From Acidobacteriota bacterium (lineage in GTDB: Bacteria; Acidobacteriota; Holophagae; Holophagales; Holophagaceae): 64,000 nucleotides of DNA. A program made the position numbers and the translations under genes. The notes below the pieces were generated by a model. That model was not told the DNA's origin and did not search any database. It saw nothing but the letters and a program-made list of their open reading frames with translations. Of this stretch, positions 28,648-36,955 are shown piece after piece; the first letter of the stretch is position 1; each line of letters begins with the position of its first letter. Where the stretch lies: contig JACPYP010000011.1 of NCBI GenBank assembly GCA_016195985.1, positions 248,001 through 312,000 on the forward strand, read 5' to 3'.

Positions 28648-30099
28648 TCAGCCGGGCCAGGGGAGGCATTCGAGCATCGCGTCCAGGCTTTGCGCCATTT
28701 CCTCCGGTTCCAGGGCCGCGAATCCCAGGGAAAAGGCCGGAAGTCCTTCCTGGTTCATGGAGAAGAAGCGTCCCAGGGACAGGCACACGGCCCGCTCGGC
28801 GCAGGCCCTCGACCAGGCTTCCAGATCCAGGGAGGGGTTGGCGCGGATCCACACCGAAAGGCCCCCGCCTGGGGTTTCACAGGAGAACACGGCGGCAAAG
28901 CGGGCCCGGAGGCCGGCCAACAGGAAGTCGCGCCGTTCGCGGTAGACCTTGCGCACCCGGTGGATGTGGCGGTGGATGTCGCCGGTGGCCAGCATGTCCG
29001 CCATGGCCCGCTCCAGCACCATGTCCCGGGGCAGCGCCATGGCCTGGAGGACCCTGGCCATGCGTTCCACTGCAGGCCGGGGAGCGGCGATGCAGCCCAA
29101 TCCGATGCCCGGCGCGAGCAGGCGCGAGAAGCTGTTCAAGTAGATGACCGAACCTCCGCCCGAACCCCCTGCCAGCGGGAGATCGGGCGTTCCTTCGTAG
29201 GTGTACTCGGCCTCCGAGTCATCCTCGATGATGGCGAAGCGGTGCTCCTTGGCCAGGGCCAGCAACCGCTGCCGCCGGATGGCAGAAAGCGAGACCCGGG
29301 TGGGGATCTGAAAGCGGGGGCTGATGTAGAGAAGGCGGATGGGGCCCTCGGAGAGCAGCCTCTCCACGTCGTCCACCAGGAGTCCTTGATGGTCCACCGC
29401 TACCCCATGAAGCTGGGCCCCGGCCTGGTGGAAGGCGTCCCAGGCGGTGGGGTTGCCCGGATTTTCCGCCACCACGCGGTCCCCGGACTTGAGCAGAGCC
29501 TTGGCGATCAGGTTCAGCCCCATGTGGTTGCCCTGCGTCACCAGAAGGGTGTCAGAGTCCGCGCGGATGCCCCGGCGTTGCCCCAGGTAGGTTGCCAACT
29601 CCTTCCGGAGTTCCGGCTGGCCCAATTGATCGCTCTGCCCCAGCAGCTCCCCGGGCCTTCGACTGAGCGCCCGGTGGTAGGCGCGGCGCAGATCCTCCAG
29701 CGCCAACAGGCGAGGGTCCGGCAGGGCGATGAAAGGGGGCGGGAGCCAGGTGGCCCGTCCCGTGGCCAGATCGGGACGCGTCGGCAGACTGAAGGCCCTT
29801 GAGGTTTCGTCATCTCCTTCCCGGGGGCCCAGGTCCCCGGCCGGAACCGGATCAGACACGAAACTGCCGCTCCGCACATTGGCGCCGATCCAGCCCCTGG
29901 CCTGCAGTTCGAGAAACGCTGCGATCACCGTGTTGCGGCTGACGCCCAGATGATCGGCCAAGGGCCGGGTCCCGGGCAGGGGCGAGCCCGGAAGCAGGAT
30001 GCCATCCTGGATGACCCGGATCATGCCATCCACGATCTGCCGGACCAGCGGCGTTGGAGCGTTCGCATCGACAGAGAGGGGCAGTTCTTTGATCCGCAT
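28648..30099 (-). CDS. MocR/PdxR-type regulator with degenerate aminotransferase domain
   Basis: A 483-residue protein. The N-terminal GntR winged helix (about 1-75) has TPLVRQIVDGMIRVIQDG and LADHLGVSRNTVIAAFLEL; a class I aminotransferase-like domain follows. The position normally holding the PLP lysine (SFSK-x-LAPG) reads NSFSRLLAPG, codon CGC, so no internal aldimine can form. The usual PTG after SP..Q is PTR, and the EDDY block is EDDSEAEY. It may bind another ligand or act constitutively. The ATG at 30099 is chosen because the frame to 30237 is not family-like. A long palindrome lies 110 bases upstream, and the kinase gene follows directly. Confidence 0.87.
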   Translation of the reverse strand: MRIKELPLSVDANAPTPLVRQIVDGMIRVIQDGILLPGSPLPGTRPLADHLGVSRNTVIAAFLELQARGWIGANVRSGSFVSDPVPAGDLGPREGDDETSRAFSLPTRPDLATGRATWLPPPFIALPDPRLLALEDLRRAYHRALSRRPGELLGQSDQLGQPELRKELATYLGQRRGIRADSDTLLVTQGNHMGLNLIAKALLKSGDRVVAENPGNPTAWDAFHQAGAQLHGVAVDHQGLLVDDVERLLSEGPIRLLYISPRFQIPTRVSLSAIRRQRLLALAKEHRFAIIEDDSEAEYTYEGTPDLPLAGGSGGGSVIYLNSFSRLLAPGIGLGCIAAPRPAVERMARVLQAMALPRDMVLERAMADMLATGDIHRHIHRVRKVYRERRDFLLAGLRARFAAVFSCETPGGGLSVWIRANPSLDLEAWSRACAERAVCLSLGRFFSMNQEGLPAFSLGFAALEPEEMAQSLDAMLECLPWPG

Positions 30100-30208
30100 G
30101 GCCCGGTGCCTCGCTACAGAAGGAGGGGAGGCGGCAAGGAGCCTCCTCGGCGAGAAGCGTCGCCGGTTTCCGCGAGGAGGGAATCCATCGTTCGTCGGAG
30201 GATAAACA

Positions 30209-30248
30209 ATTGGGTATGCCTGGTGGGGGATCACCAAGCATACCCAAT
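30209..30248. promoter_or_regulatory. Long palindrome upstream of the MocR gene
   Basis: ATTGGGTATGC (30209-30219) and GCATACCCAAT (30238-30248) are perfect 11-base inverted arms. Inside them TGGTG and CACCA extend the symmetry with one C/A mismatch, leaving the 6-base loop GGGGAT. It lies between the end of the tricorn-like gene and the MocR start. It may be the MocR operator or a terminator; the minus-strand sequence after it has only TTGTTT. Confidence 0.5.
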
Positions 30249-30282
30249 CTGAGTGGTTCTGTGAGGCCCTTCGGGGTGGAAA

Positions 30283-33200
30283 TCAGCGCTTAGGGTAGGC
30301 CGGCAGCGCCGGGAAAGCGGGGGTTGGGTTCTCCCTGAGTTGCTTCAGTAGGGTTTGGATGCCCGTTTCAAGCTGGGGATCCCGGCCCTGCATCAGGCTG
30401 GCCGGGTCGTTCTCCACCGTGAGGTCAGGCTCGGCACCATGGTTCTCCACCCACCACTGCCCTTCCTTGCCGTAGAAGGCATTGTTGCTCTGCTCCACAC
30501 GGCCGCCGTCCAGAGTGAACTGGGTGTTGATGATGCCCACCAGGCCGCCCCAGCTGGGCTTGCCGATGATGGTGCCCAGGTTGCGAGCCTTCACGTGGGC
30601 CAGGAAGGCCTCTCCATCGCTGCCGTTCTGTTCGTTGGTGAGGAAGACGTAGCGGCCATCGGAAGCGGTGCCGGGGTAGCGGAAGGGCCCCATGCCGCGC
30701 AACACGTTGAAGCCCACCTGCTTGCGCTCCAGCTTGTCGATCATGAAGTACTCGGTCCAGCCGCCGCCGTTGCCGCGCACGTCGATGACGATGCCCTTCT
30801 TGTAGCGGAAGGCCCGCCAGTACTTGTCGAACTGGCCGATGTTCTGATCCGCCATGGCCGTGATGTGCATGTAGCCCAGCTGGCCGTTGGAAGCCTTGTC
30901 CACGGCGGCGATGTTGCCCGCGATCCAGTGCTCGTAGCGCAGGTCCCAATCGCTGGGAACGGGCTCCACCTCGAAGGTGCGGGCCCCTTCCAGCGTGGGC
31001 TTGGCGTTCACGGTGAGCGTCACTTTCTGGCCCCGGATGACCTGCAGCCGGGATTGGATGGCTTCGGGCGCGCGCAGGGGTTTGCCGTCGATGGCCAGCA
31101 GGTACTCGCCAGCCTTGACCCGGGGGGCGGGATCCGCCAGGGGAGCCTTGAGCCCCTGGGCATAGGGCGTGGGCCCGTAGACCGTGGCGAACTTATAGAC
31201 CCCGTTTTCCGCCGTGAAATCGGCGCCCAGGAGGCCCGAAAAGACGGGACTGGGCAGAGACCGCGCCGGACCGAAATCCCCGCCGCTCACATAGGTGTGG
31301 CTGGCGCTCAGCTCGCCCACCATCTGGCTCAGCAGGCCGTTCAGCTCCTGACGGGAATTCAGCTCGGGCACCAGGGCCCGGAACTTGGCCCCGATGGCAT
31401 TCCAATCGTTGCCGTTCATGTTCACGTCGTAGAAGAAATCCCGGTACCAGCGCCAGGTGTCCTCGAAGACCTGCTTCCATTCTTCGCGGGGGACCACGGT
31501 CATCACCATGCGCTCCAGATCCAGCCGCTCCGGCAGGGCCTTGGAGGCGAATACGGCGGCGGCATCCCCCGTGTGGAAATTCGGCCCCTTGCGGATGAGC
31601 AGCCGCTTGCCCTCAGCATCGAAGGTCCAGTCGCTGACGGTCTCCGCCAGCACCGCCTCCTTGTCCTTTTTCCCGCTGGGATCGTAGAGGTGCACTTTCC
31701 ACTTGTCGGCGCCGCGGGCCGAGTAGAGTTCTTCCGCCACACTGTCATCCCAGCCCTCCGCCTCGCCCCAGCCCACCAGCCCCTTGCCGGCCTTCAGGTG
31801 GAAGAGGTTGCCCGGCTTTACGGGCAGGGGCGCGATGCGATCCGCCAGGCCCGCCGCATCGATCCGGAAGGCGCCCTTGTCGTCGCCGGCCTTCAGCTTC
31901 ACGGACATCACCTGCACGGGCGAGGACTGGATGTGGTTGTCCTGGCTGGGATCGAGCCGGGTGCGGAAATTGTTGTAGCTGAGGAAATAGAGGGTGCTGC
32001 CGTCCAGATCGAAGGTGGGGTTCAGGCAGTCGTAGAATCCGTCCGTCAGCGTGACCTTCTGCTTGGTGGCCAGGTTGAAGAGGTGGATGCGGCTGTTGCG
32101 GCTCGGCTCCACGAAGCTGTAGGCGATCCACTGGGAATCCGGCGACCAGGTGTAGTCGCTCACCTCCCAAGTGAACTGGTCGTTCTTCAGCTCATGGGAT
32201 TCGTCGATCTTGGCGAGCTTCTTCGTGGCCACGTCCATGACATAGATGGCGAAGCTCTTGTCCCCGAATAGGACCTTCGTGCCGTCGGGACTCCACTCCA
32301 GGTGGTAGAGGGCGGTCTTCAGGCCCGTGGGGATGCGTTCGGCGGCGCCGTCCACGGCCTGCACGTACAGATCGTAGTCGCCGCTGGCGTCGCTGAAGTA
32401 GGCCACCCGCTTGCCATCCGGCGAGAGGCGCGGCATGCGCTCGCGCACCCCCGGCGTCTTCGTGAGGTTCTTGGCCGGCTTGGCGGCATCCGTGGGCAGC
32501 AGGAAGACTTCGCCCCGAGCCTCGAAGACAGCGTTGCCGGCCGTGAGGCTCATGGCCTGGATCCAGTCCTTGGGGTTCACGGGACGCGGCGCGACCCTCC
32601 AGCCATCGCTGCTGGTGGTCACGGGGACGGGGCGCACCGTCTTGCTGCCCAGATCGAGGGCCTGCAACTGCCCCGCCTGCACGAAGACCACGGTGCGGCC
32701 GTCGGTGCTGGGCTGCTGGGCGTCGAAATCCTTCAGATCCGTCAGGGGCTCCACGGCCTTGGTGGCGGGATCCACCGCGTAGAGGTTGGTGATGCCGCTG
32801 GCGCCGCGGTCCGATTCGAAGACCACCTTGCCGCCGGCCCAGATGGGGGCTCCGTTGCGGCCCACGAAATCCGTGAGTTTCTCGAAGCGGCCCGACTTCA
32901 GATCCGCCAGCCAGAGATCCTGGTGGTCTCCGCCCTTGTAGCGCTTCCAGTAGTACTCGACCTTGCCCTTGCTGTTGTAGGCCAGCCGCTGGCCATCCGG
33001 CGAAAGGGAGCCCTGGACGCCCCGCGGCACGGGCAGGACATCGGGCTGATGGCCCTCCAGATCCACCGTGAAGAAGCGCTCCACCGGCCGGCGGTCGAAA
33101 CCCGCGACGGACTTGAAGAGCACCTGCTTGCTGTCCGGCGTCCAGCCCTGCACGGTACCGCCGCTCCAGGTGAGGCGCTTGGGCGCGCCCCCCTCGGCGG

Positions 33201-33474
33201 GCATCACGTAGACCTGGAAGCCGCCGTCGTACTGGCCGCTGAAGGCGATCCACTTGCCGTCCGGACTGAAGCGGGCCGAGGTTTCCAGCCCCGGGTGGGT
33301 GGTGAGGCGCCGCGCCGCGCCGCCCTTCAATGAGCCCAACCAGAGATCGTCCTCCCAGGTGAACACCACGCGATCGCCGTTCACATCAGGCGAACTGACG
33401 AAGCGCGGAGAGCGCTCCTGCGCCACCAGGGCGCAAGTCACGAGAAGCACGGCGGAAGCACGGACGCTCAGCAT
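30283..33474 (-). CDS. Tricorn-like S41 protease, exported
   Basis: A 1063-residue protein. A signal peptide (MLSVRASAVLLVTCALVAQ) precedes beta-propeller repeats with DPP-like/TolB-like motifs (ARFSPDGKWIAFSG, RLSPDGKRVAYFSD, TWSPDSQWIAYSFV). A PDZ domain lies at about 770-850 (GEYLLAIDGKPLRAPEAIQ), and the C-terminal S41 core has GIVIDVRGNGGGW and the nucleophile block NEQNGSDGEAFLAH followed by IGKPSWGGLVGI. It should degrade peptides in the periplasm. A TTG start at 33492 is possible, but AGGAG lies 7 bases before the ATG at 33474 and the signal peptide begins there. Confidence 0.93.
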   Translation of the reverse strand: MLSVRASAVLLVTCALVAQERSPRFVSSPDVNGDRVVFTWEDDLWLGSLKGGAARRLTTHPGLETSARFSPDGKWIAFSGQYDGGFQVYVMPAEGGAPKRLTWSGGTVQGWTPDSKQVLFKSVAGFDRRPVERFFTVDLEGHQPDVLPVPRGVQGSLSPDGQRLAYNSKGKVEYYWKRYKGGDHQDLWLADLKSGRFEKLTDFVGRNGAPIWAGGKVVFESDRGASGITNLYAVDPATKAVEPLTDLKDFDAQQPSTDGRTVVFVQAGQLQALDLGSKTVRPVPVTTSSDGWRVAPRPVNPKDWIQAMSLTAGNAVFEARGEVFLLPTDAAKPAKNLTKTPGVRERMPRLSPDGKRVAYFSDASGDYDLYVQAVDGAAERIPTGLKTALYHLEWSPDGTKVLFGDKSFAIYVMDVATKKLAKIDESHELKNDQFTWEVSDYTWSPDSQWIAYSFVEPSRNSRIHLFNLATKQKVTLTDGFYDCLNPTFDLDGSTLYFLSYNNFRTRLDPSQDNHIQSSPVQVMSVKLKAGDDKGAFRIDAAGLADRIAPLPVKPGNLFHLKAGKGLVGWGEAEGWDDSVAEELYSARGADKWKVHLYDPSGKKDKEAVLAETVSDWTFDAEGKRLLIRKGPNFHTGDAAAVFASKALPERLDLERMVMTVVPREEWKQVFEDTWRWYRDFFYDVNMNGNDWNAIGAKFRALVPELNSRQELNGLLSQMVGELSASHTYVSGGDFGPARSLPSPVFSGLLGADFTAENGVYKFATVYGPTPYAQGLKAPLADPAPRVKAGEYLLAIDGKPLRAPEAIQSRLQVIRGQKVTLTVNAKPTLEGARTFEVEPVPSDWDLRYEHWIAGNIAAVDKASNGQLGYMHITAMADQNIGQFDKYWRAFRYKKGIVIDVRGNGGGWTEYFMIDKLERKQVGFNVLRGMGPFRYPGTASDGRYVFLTNEQNGSDGEAFLAHVKARNLGTIIGKPSWGGLVGIINTQFTLDGGRVEQSNNAFYGKEGQWWVENHGAEPDLTVENDPASLMQGRDPQLETGIQTLLKQLRENPTPAFPALPAYPKR

Positions 33475-33500
33475 CAAAGACTCCTGGTTCAAGTGCCACC

Positions 33501-33527
33501 ACTATACATCGCTTAACGAGGAATCAA
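33501..33527 (-). promoter_or_regulatory. Possible promoter of the tricorn-like gene
   Basis: On the minus strand TTGATT (33527-33522) and TATAGT (33506-33501) are separated by 15 bases, slightly short of the 16-18 optimum, and lie about 30 bases before the ATG. Confidence 0.35.
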
Positions 33528-33547
33528 GGATCCCTCACCATGCTGCC

Positions 33548-33576
33548 TTGTGCATCCTGAGACCCAGTGTTAGCTT
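33548..33576 (+). promoter_or_regulatory. Possible promoter of the ilvA leader
   Basis: TTGTGC (33548-33553), a 17-base spacer and TAGCTT (33571-33576), ending 21 bases before the leader-peptide ATG. Both boxes are imperfect. Confidence 0.35.
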
Positions 33577-33597
33577 GACCCTTCAAACCACACGCCC

Positions 33598-33666
33598 ATG
33601 ACCCCTTCCCGCCTGCCCCTCATTCCCGCCGCCATCGCGATCATTACGTCGCGCGAGGGGGCATAG
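33598..33666 (+). CDS. ilvA leader peptide
   Basis: A 22-residue open frame, ATG at 33598 and TAG at 33664. The sequence contains LIPAAIAIITS with four isoleucine codons (ATT, ATC, ATC, ATT), three of them within 12 bases at 33634-33645, plus two leucines and two threonines. It directly precedes a terminator hairpin and then ilvA, whose product makes the isoleucine precursor. This is the layout of a classical attenuation leader that senses charged tRNA-Ile. It has no visible Shine-Dalgarno sequence. Confidence 0.7.
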   Translation: MTPSRLPLIPAAIAIITSREGA

Positions 33667-33688
33667 GCCGGATCCGATCCCGATTCCA

Positions 33689-33724
33689 AGCCCCCCGCAC
33701 CGCAAGGTCGGGGGGCTCTTCTTT
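33689..33724 (+). terminator. Attenuator terminator upstream of ilvA
   Basis: AGCCCCCC (33689-33696) pairs with GGGGGGCT (33710-33717), followed by CTTCTTT. The 5' arm GCCCCC can instead pair with GGGGGC at 33657-33662, at the end of the leader-peptide frame. A ribosome stalled at the Ile codons would leave that segment free and favour antitermination, while one reaching the stop codon would cover it. Confidence 0.75.
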
Positions 33725-33726
33725 GG

Positions 33727-35280
33727 ATGGAGCCACCCTTGAATCCAGACATCACCCAGCCATTCCCCCAGGACCTGCTGGAGCGCATCCTCACCGCCCA
33801 GGTCTATGACGTGGCCATCGAATCCCCCCTGGAAGCCGCTCCCAGGCTCTCCCGCCGCATCGGCACCCAGGTGTGGTTCAAGCGGGAGGACCTGCAGCCC
33901 GTCTTCTCCTTCAAACTGCGGGGCGCCTACAACCGGATCGCCCACCTGGAGCCCGCCGAGCGGGACCGGGGCGTCATCGCCGCTTCCGCCGGCAACCATG
34001 CCCAGGGGGTCGCCCTGGCGTCCCAAAGGCTGGGCTGCCGCGCCGTCATCGTCATGCCCGTCACCACCCCCCACATCAAGGTGGAGGCCGTGCGCACCCT
34101 GGGCGCCCAGGTGGTGCTCCACGGCGATTCCTTCGAGGAGGCCTACGCCCATTCCCAGGCCCTGGGCGCCGCCGAAGGCCGGGTCTACATCCATCCCTAC
34201 GACGATCTGGATGTCATCGCCGGCCAGGGCACCATCGGCATGGAGCTGCTGCGGCAGATGCCCAGGGGCATGAAGGCAGTCTTCGTGCCCGTGGGCGGAG
34301 GCGGCCTCATCGCGGGCATCGCCGCCTACCTCAAGCGCCTGCAACCCGGCATCCGCATCATCGGCGTGGAACCCGTGGATGCGGACGCCATGAGCCGGTC
34401 CCTGGCCGAGGGCCGCCGCGTGCGATTGGAGCGCGTGGGCCTCTTCGCCGACGGCGTGGCCGTGAGCCAGGTGGGCGAGCAGACCTTCGAGCTGTGCCGG
34501 AAGCATGTGGACGAGATGGTGCTGGTGAACACCGATGAAATGTGCGCGGCCATCAAGGATGTCTTCGAGGAGACCCGCTCCGTGCTGGAGCCCGCAGGGG
34601 CCCTGGCGGTGGCGGGCCTCAAGGCCTGGGCCGCCCGGGAAGGCGCGCCGGCCGCCTCCGGCAACCTGGTGGCCCTCCTTTCCGGCGCCAACGCCAACTT
34701 CGACCGCCTTCGCTTCGTGGCGGAGCGGGCGGAGCTGGGCGAGCGGCGCGAGGCCATCCTGGCCGTCACCATCCCCGAGCGGCCGGGCAGTTTCAAGGCC
34801 TTCTGCGAGCTCATCGGCCAGCGCTCCATCACCGAGTTCAACTACCGCCTGGCCGATCCCGAGCGGGCCCACATCTTCGTGGGGCTGCAGATGGCGAACC
34901 GCGCCGAGGTCGAGCCCCTCCTCGCCCTCCTGCAGGCCCGGGGGCTGGAGGCCCAGGATCTCAGCGACAACGAGATGGCCAAGCTCCACGTGCGCCACAT
35001 GGTGGGTGGAAGGGCGCCGCGGGCGACGAACGAGCGGGTCTACCGCTTCGAGTTCCCCGAGCGCCCGGGGGCCCTGCTCCGCTTCCTGGACCGCATGAGC
35101 CGCGGCTGGAACATCTCGCTCTTCCATTACCGCAACCACGGGGCCGACTACGGCCGCGTGCTGGCGGGCATCCAGGTACCGCCGGAAGACCAGGGGGCCT
35201 TCCAGGCCTTCCTGGACGGCCTGGGCTACCGCTTCGTGGATGAAGGCGCCAACCCGGCCTATGGCTTGTTCCTGGCCTAG
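33727..35280 (+). CDS. ilvA: Threonine ammonia-lyase, biosynthetic
   Basis: A 517-residue PLP enzyme converting threonine to 2-oxobutyrate, the first step of isoleucine synthesis. The catalytic domain has the PLP lysine in PVFSFKLRGAYNR, SAGNHAQGVA, the phosphate-binding VPVGGGGLIAGIA and LSGANANF. Two ACT-like regulatory domains follow (AILAVTIPERPGSFKAFCEL and YRFEFPERPGALLRFLDRM), as in the isoleucine-inhibited E. coli enzyme. The ATG at 33727 lacks a ribosome site; a TTG at 33739 has GGAG 5 bases upstream and may be the real start. The stop TAG overlaps the stop of rsmE within CTAG. Confidence 0.96.
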   Translation: MEPPLNPDITQPFPQDLLERILTAQVYDVAIESPLEAAPRLSRRIGTQVWFKREDLQPVFSFKLRGAYNRIAHLEPAERDRGVIAASAGNHAQGVALASQRLGCRAVIVMPVTTPHIKVEAVRTLGAQVVLHGDSFEEAYAHSQALGAAEGRVYIHPYDDLDVIAGQGTIGMELLRQMPRGMKAVFVPVGGGGLIAGIAAYLKRLQPGIRIIGVEPVDADAMSRSLAEGRRVRLERVGLFADGVAVSQVGEQTFELCRKHVDEMVLVNTDEMCAAIKDVFEETRSVLEPAGALAVAGLKAWAAREGAPAASGNLVALLSGANANFDRLRFVAERAELGERREAILAVTIPERPGSFKAFCELIGQRSITEFNYRLADPERAHIFVGLQMANRAEVEPLLALLQARGLEAQDLSDNEMAKLHVRHMVGGRAPRATNERVYRFEFPERPGALLRFLDRMSRGWNISLFHYRNHGADYGRVLAGIQVPPEDQGAFQAFLDGLGYRFVDEGANPAYGLFLA

Positions 35281-35984
35281 AAGATCCGGCCCACCAGGGC
35301 GGCCAGGGCCGTTTCCGTCCGCAGGATGCGCGGACCCAGATCCAGTGGTTTCAGTCCGGCCCCCAGCAGGCTTCGCACCTCGGCCTCGATCCAGCCGCCT
35401 TCGGGGCCGATGGCCAGCGTGACGGGAGCGGCCAGCGCCTTCGGGCTGGTTCCACCGCTTCCAGGATGGGCCAGAAATCCCGTGCCGCCTTCCAGCAAGG
35501 TGGGCAGGTCGCCCTCCACGAAAGGGCGGAAGAGTCGGGCCAGACTCAGTTCAGGCATTACCGTATCCTTCGCCTGCTCCAGGCCGAGCAGCATCTGTTC
35601 CCGAAGGCTTTCCGGCTTCATCTTCGGACTGGACCAGTAGGCCTTCTCCACCTTCCAGGCATTCAGCAGGACGAGGCGGGCTGCCCCCAGGCTGGTGGCC
35701 GCGGCCACGACGCGGTTCAGCGCCTTGGGCCGGGGAAGGGCGATCACCAGGGTCAGGGGCAGTTTCGGCGGCGGTTCCTGATCCAGGAGCAGCTCCAGTT
35801 CCAGGGATTCATCGTCGAGGCGCACCACCCTTCCCCGCCCCATGAGGCCACCCAGCAGGCCCACCGCCAGTTCATCTCCCGCTTCGGCGCGATGCACCTC
35901 GCGGACGTGCCGCAAACGGCGCCCGCTCAGGCAGGCGCGGCCGGGAGCGGTGAGATCCTCCGGAAACAGCAGCACCAGATTCAC
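35277..35984 (-). CDS. rsmE: 16S rRNA m3U1498 methyltransferase
   Basis: A 235-residue SPOUT methyltransferase. The N-terminal PUA-like part has GRRLRHVREVHRAEAGDEL. The knotted domain has VIALPRPKALNRVVAAATSLG, LLLGLEQAK-type spacing, LAIGPEGGWIEAEV and LGPRILRTETALAAL, the SAM-binding trefoil knot. The start is GTG at 35984, overlapping the TGA of the acetyltransferase gene as GTGA. It is the third gene of tfoX-like, GNAT, rsmE. It converges on ilvA with a shared CTAG stop. Confidence 0.94.
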   Translation of the reverse strand: MNLVLLFPEDLTAPGRACLSGRRLRHVREVHRAEAGDELAVGLLGGLMGRGRVVRLDDESLELELLLDQEPPPKLPLTLVIALPRPKALNRVVAAATSLGAARLVLLNAWKVEKAYWSSPKMKPESLREQMLLGLEQAKDTVMPELSLARLFRPFVEGDLPTLLEGGTGFLAHPGSGGTSPKALAAPVTLAIGPEGGWIEAEVRSLLGAGLKPLDLGPRILRTETALAALVGRIF

Positions 35985-36502
35985 GGCAAGGGCCTCGCCA
36001 GGATCAGATCCCGGTCCACCTGCTCGCCAATCTTGAACACGTGCTCGCCCACCTCCGCGAAACCCCAGCGGCGGTAGAACGCCAGGGCCCGGTGGTTGTT
36101 CTCCCAGACGCCCAGCCATATGGCGTCCGCGCCCCAGGCCTCCGTCACCGCCAGGGCCTCGCTCATCAGCACGGCACCGCAGCCCAGGCCGTGGCAGGAT
36201 CTCAGCAGGTAGATGCGCTGCAACTCCACGGGACGCGCGCCTGCCACGCCCGGTTCCCGGTGGCCCAGACGAAGTTGGATGAAACCGGATGGCTCGCCGT
36301 CGATCTCCAGAAGCCGGGCCGGCCGGGAGGGGTCCTCCAGTTCGGCCCGCTGCTGGGACAGGCCGTAGGTGCGGAGAAGAAAGGCCTCCATATCCCCGGG
36401 GGAACAGATGCGCTCGAAGGTTTCGCGGAAGGTGCGGGCCCCGAGGTCGGCGAGGATCGCCGCATCTTGGGGAAGGGCCGGTCGAAGGTGAATGATGGCC
36501 AC
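35981..36502 (-). CDS. GNAT family N-acetyltransferase
   Basis: A 173-residue protein of the GNAT fold. It has RPALPQDAAILADLGARTF at the N-terminus, the acetyl-CoA pyrophosphate loop around LLRSCHGLGCGAVLMSEAL, and the C-terminal block IWLGVWENNHRALAFYRRWGFAEVGEHVFKIG. The acceptor cannot be predicted; the pattern resembles small-molecule or peptide acetyltransferases. Its ATG is 4 bases past the TfoX-like gene's stop, and its stop overlaps the rsmE start. Confidence 0.88.
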   Translation of the reverse strand: MAIIHLRPALPQDAAILADLGARTFRETFERICSPGDMEAFLLRTYGLSQQRAELEDPSRPARLLEIDGEPSGFIQLRLGHREPGVAGARPVELQRIYLLRSCHGLGCGAVLMSEALAVTEAWGADAIWLGVWENNHRALAFYRRWGFAEVGEHVFKIGEQVDRDLILARPLP

Positions 36503-36505
36503 GGT

Positions 36506-36892
36506 CTACTTCCGCTTGGCCGCAGGTTTGGCCGGAATCTTGGTCTTGGCGGCCTTGCTTTTGGCCCGGGCGGCGACTGCGATGGCCTTGCCCATCCATT
36601 CCGCCAGCTGATCCGTGTCCTCCAGAACCTCCTCGGGCAGCTGGTAGTACTGCATCGGCTTCGCGGGATCGCCGAAGGGTAGGAAGGGGCCCATGCCCGC
36701 GGCCACGAAGTCGGGGCGGTTGCTGTCGTCCACCTTGAAGTAGAGGGTCTCCTCCGCCACCAGGGCGAAGGCGCGTCCATCCACAAAGAAGGTCAGACCG
36801 CCAAACATGGGCCGGGTGGTCACGGGGCGGATCCGCCCCAGTTGTTCGAGGAGGTATGTGCGGAAGCTCACTGAGACGGCCATGGCGACCAT
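36506..36892 (-). CDS. TfoX/Sxy N-terminal domain protein
   Basis: A 128-residue protein with the TfoX_N signature VTTRPMFGGLTFFVDGRAFALV, then LYFKVDDSNRPDF and a lysine/alanine-rich tail (RAKSKAAKTKIPAKPAAKRK) that may contact nucleic acid. The C-terminal TfoX domain is absent, as in many short homologues, so a competence role is not implied. The ATG at 36892 has GAAGG 4 bases upstream; an ATG at 36883 is an alternative. Confidence 0.82.
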   Translation of the reverse strand: MVAMAVSVSFRTYLLEQLGRIRPVTTRPMFGGLTFFVDGRAFALVAEETLYFKVDDSNRPDFVAAGMGPFLPFGDPAKPMQYYQLPEEVLEDTDQLAEWMGKAIAVAARAKSKAAKTKIPAKPAAKRK

Positions 36893-36955
36893 GCTACCTT
36901 CCCAGAAGCCGGGCTGTCCCGGTGTCTTTCGCCAGATGACCAGGAGCTCTAAGCC

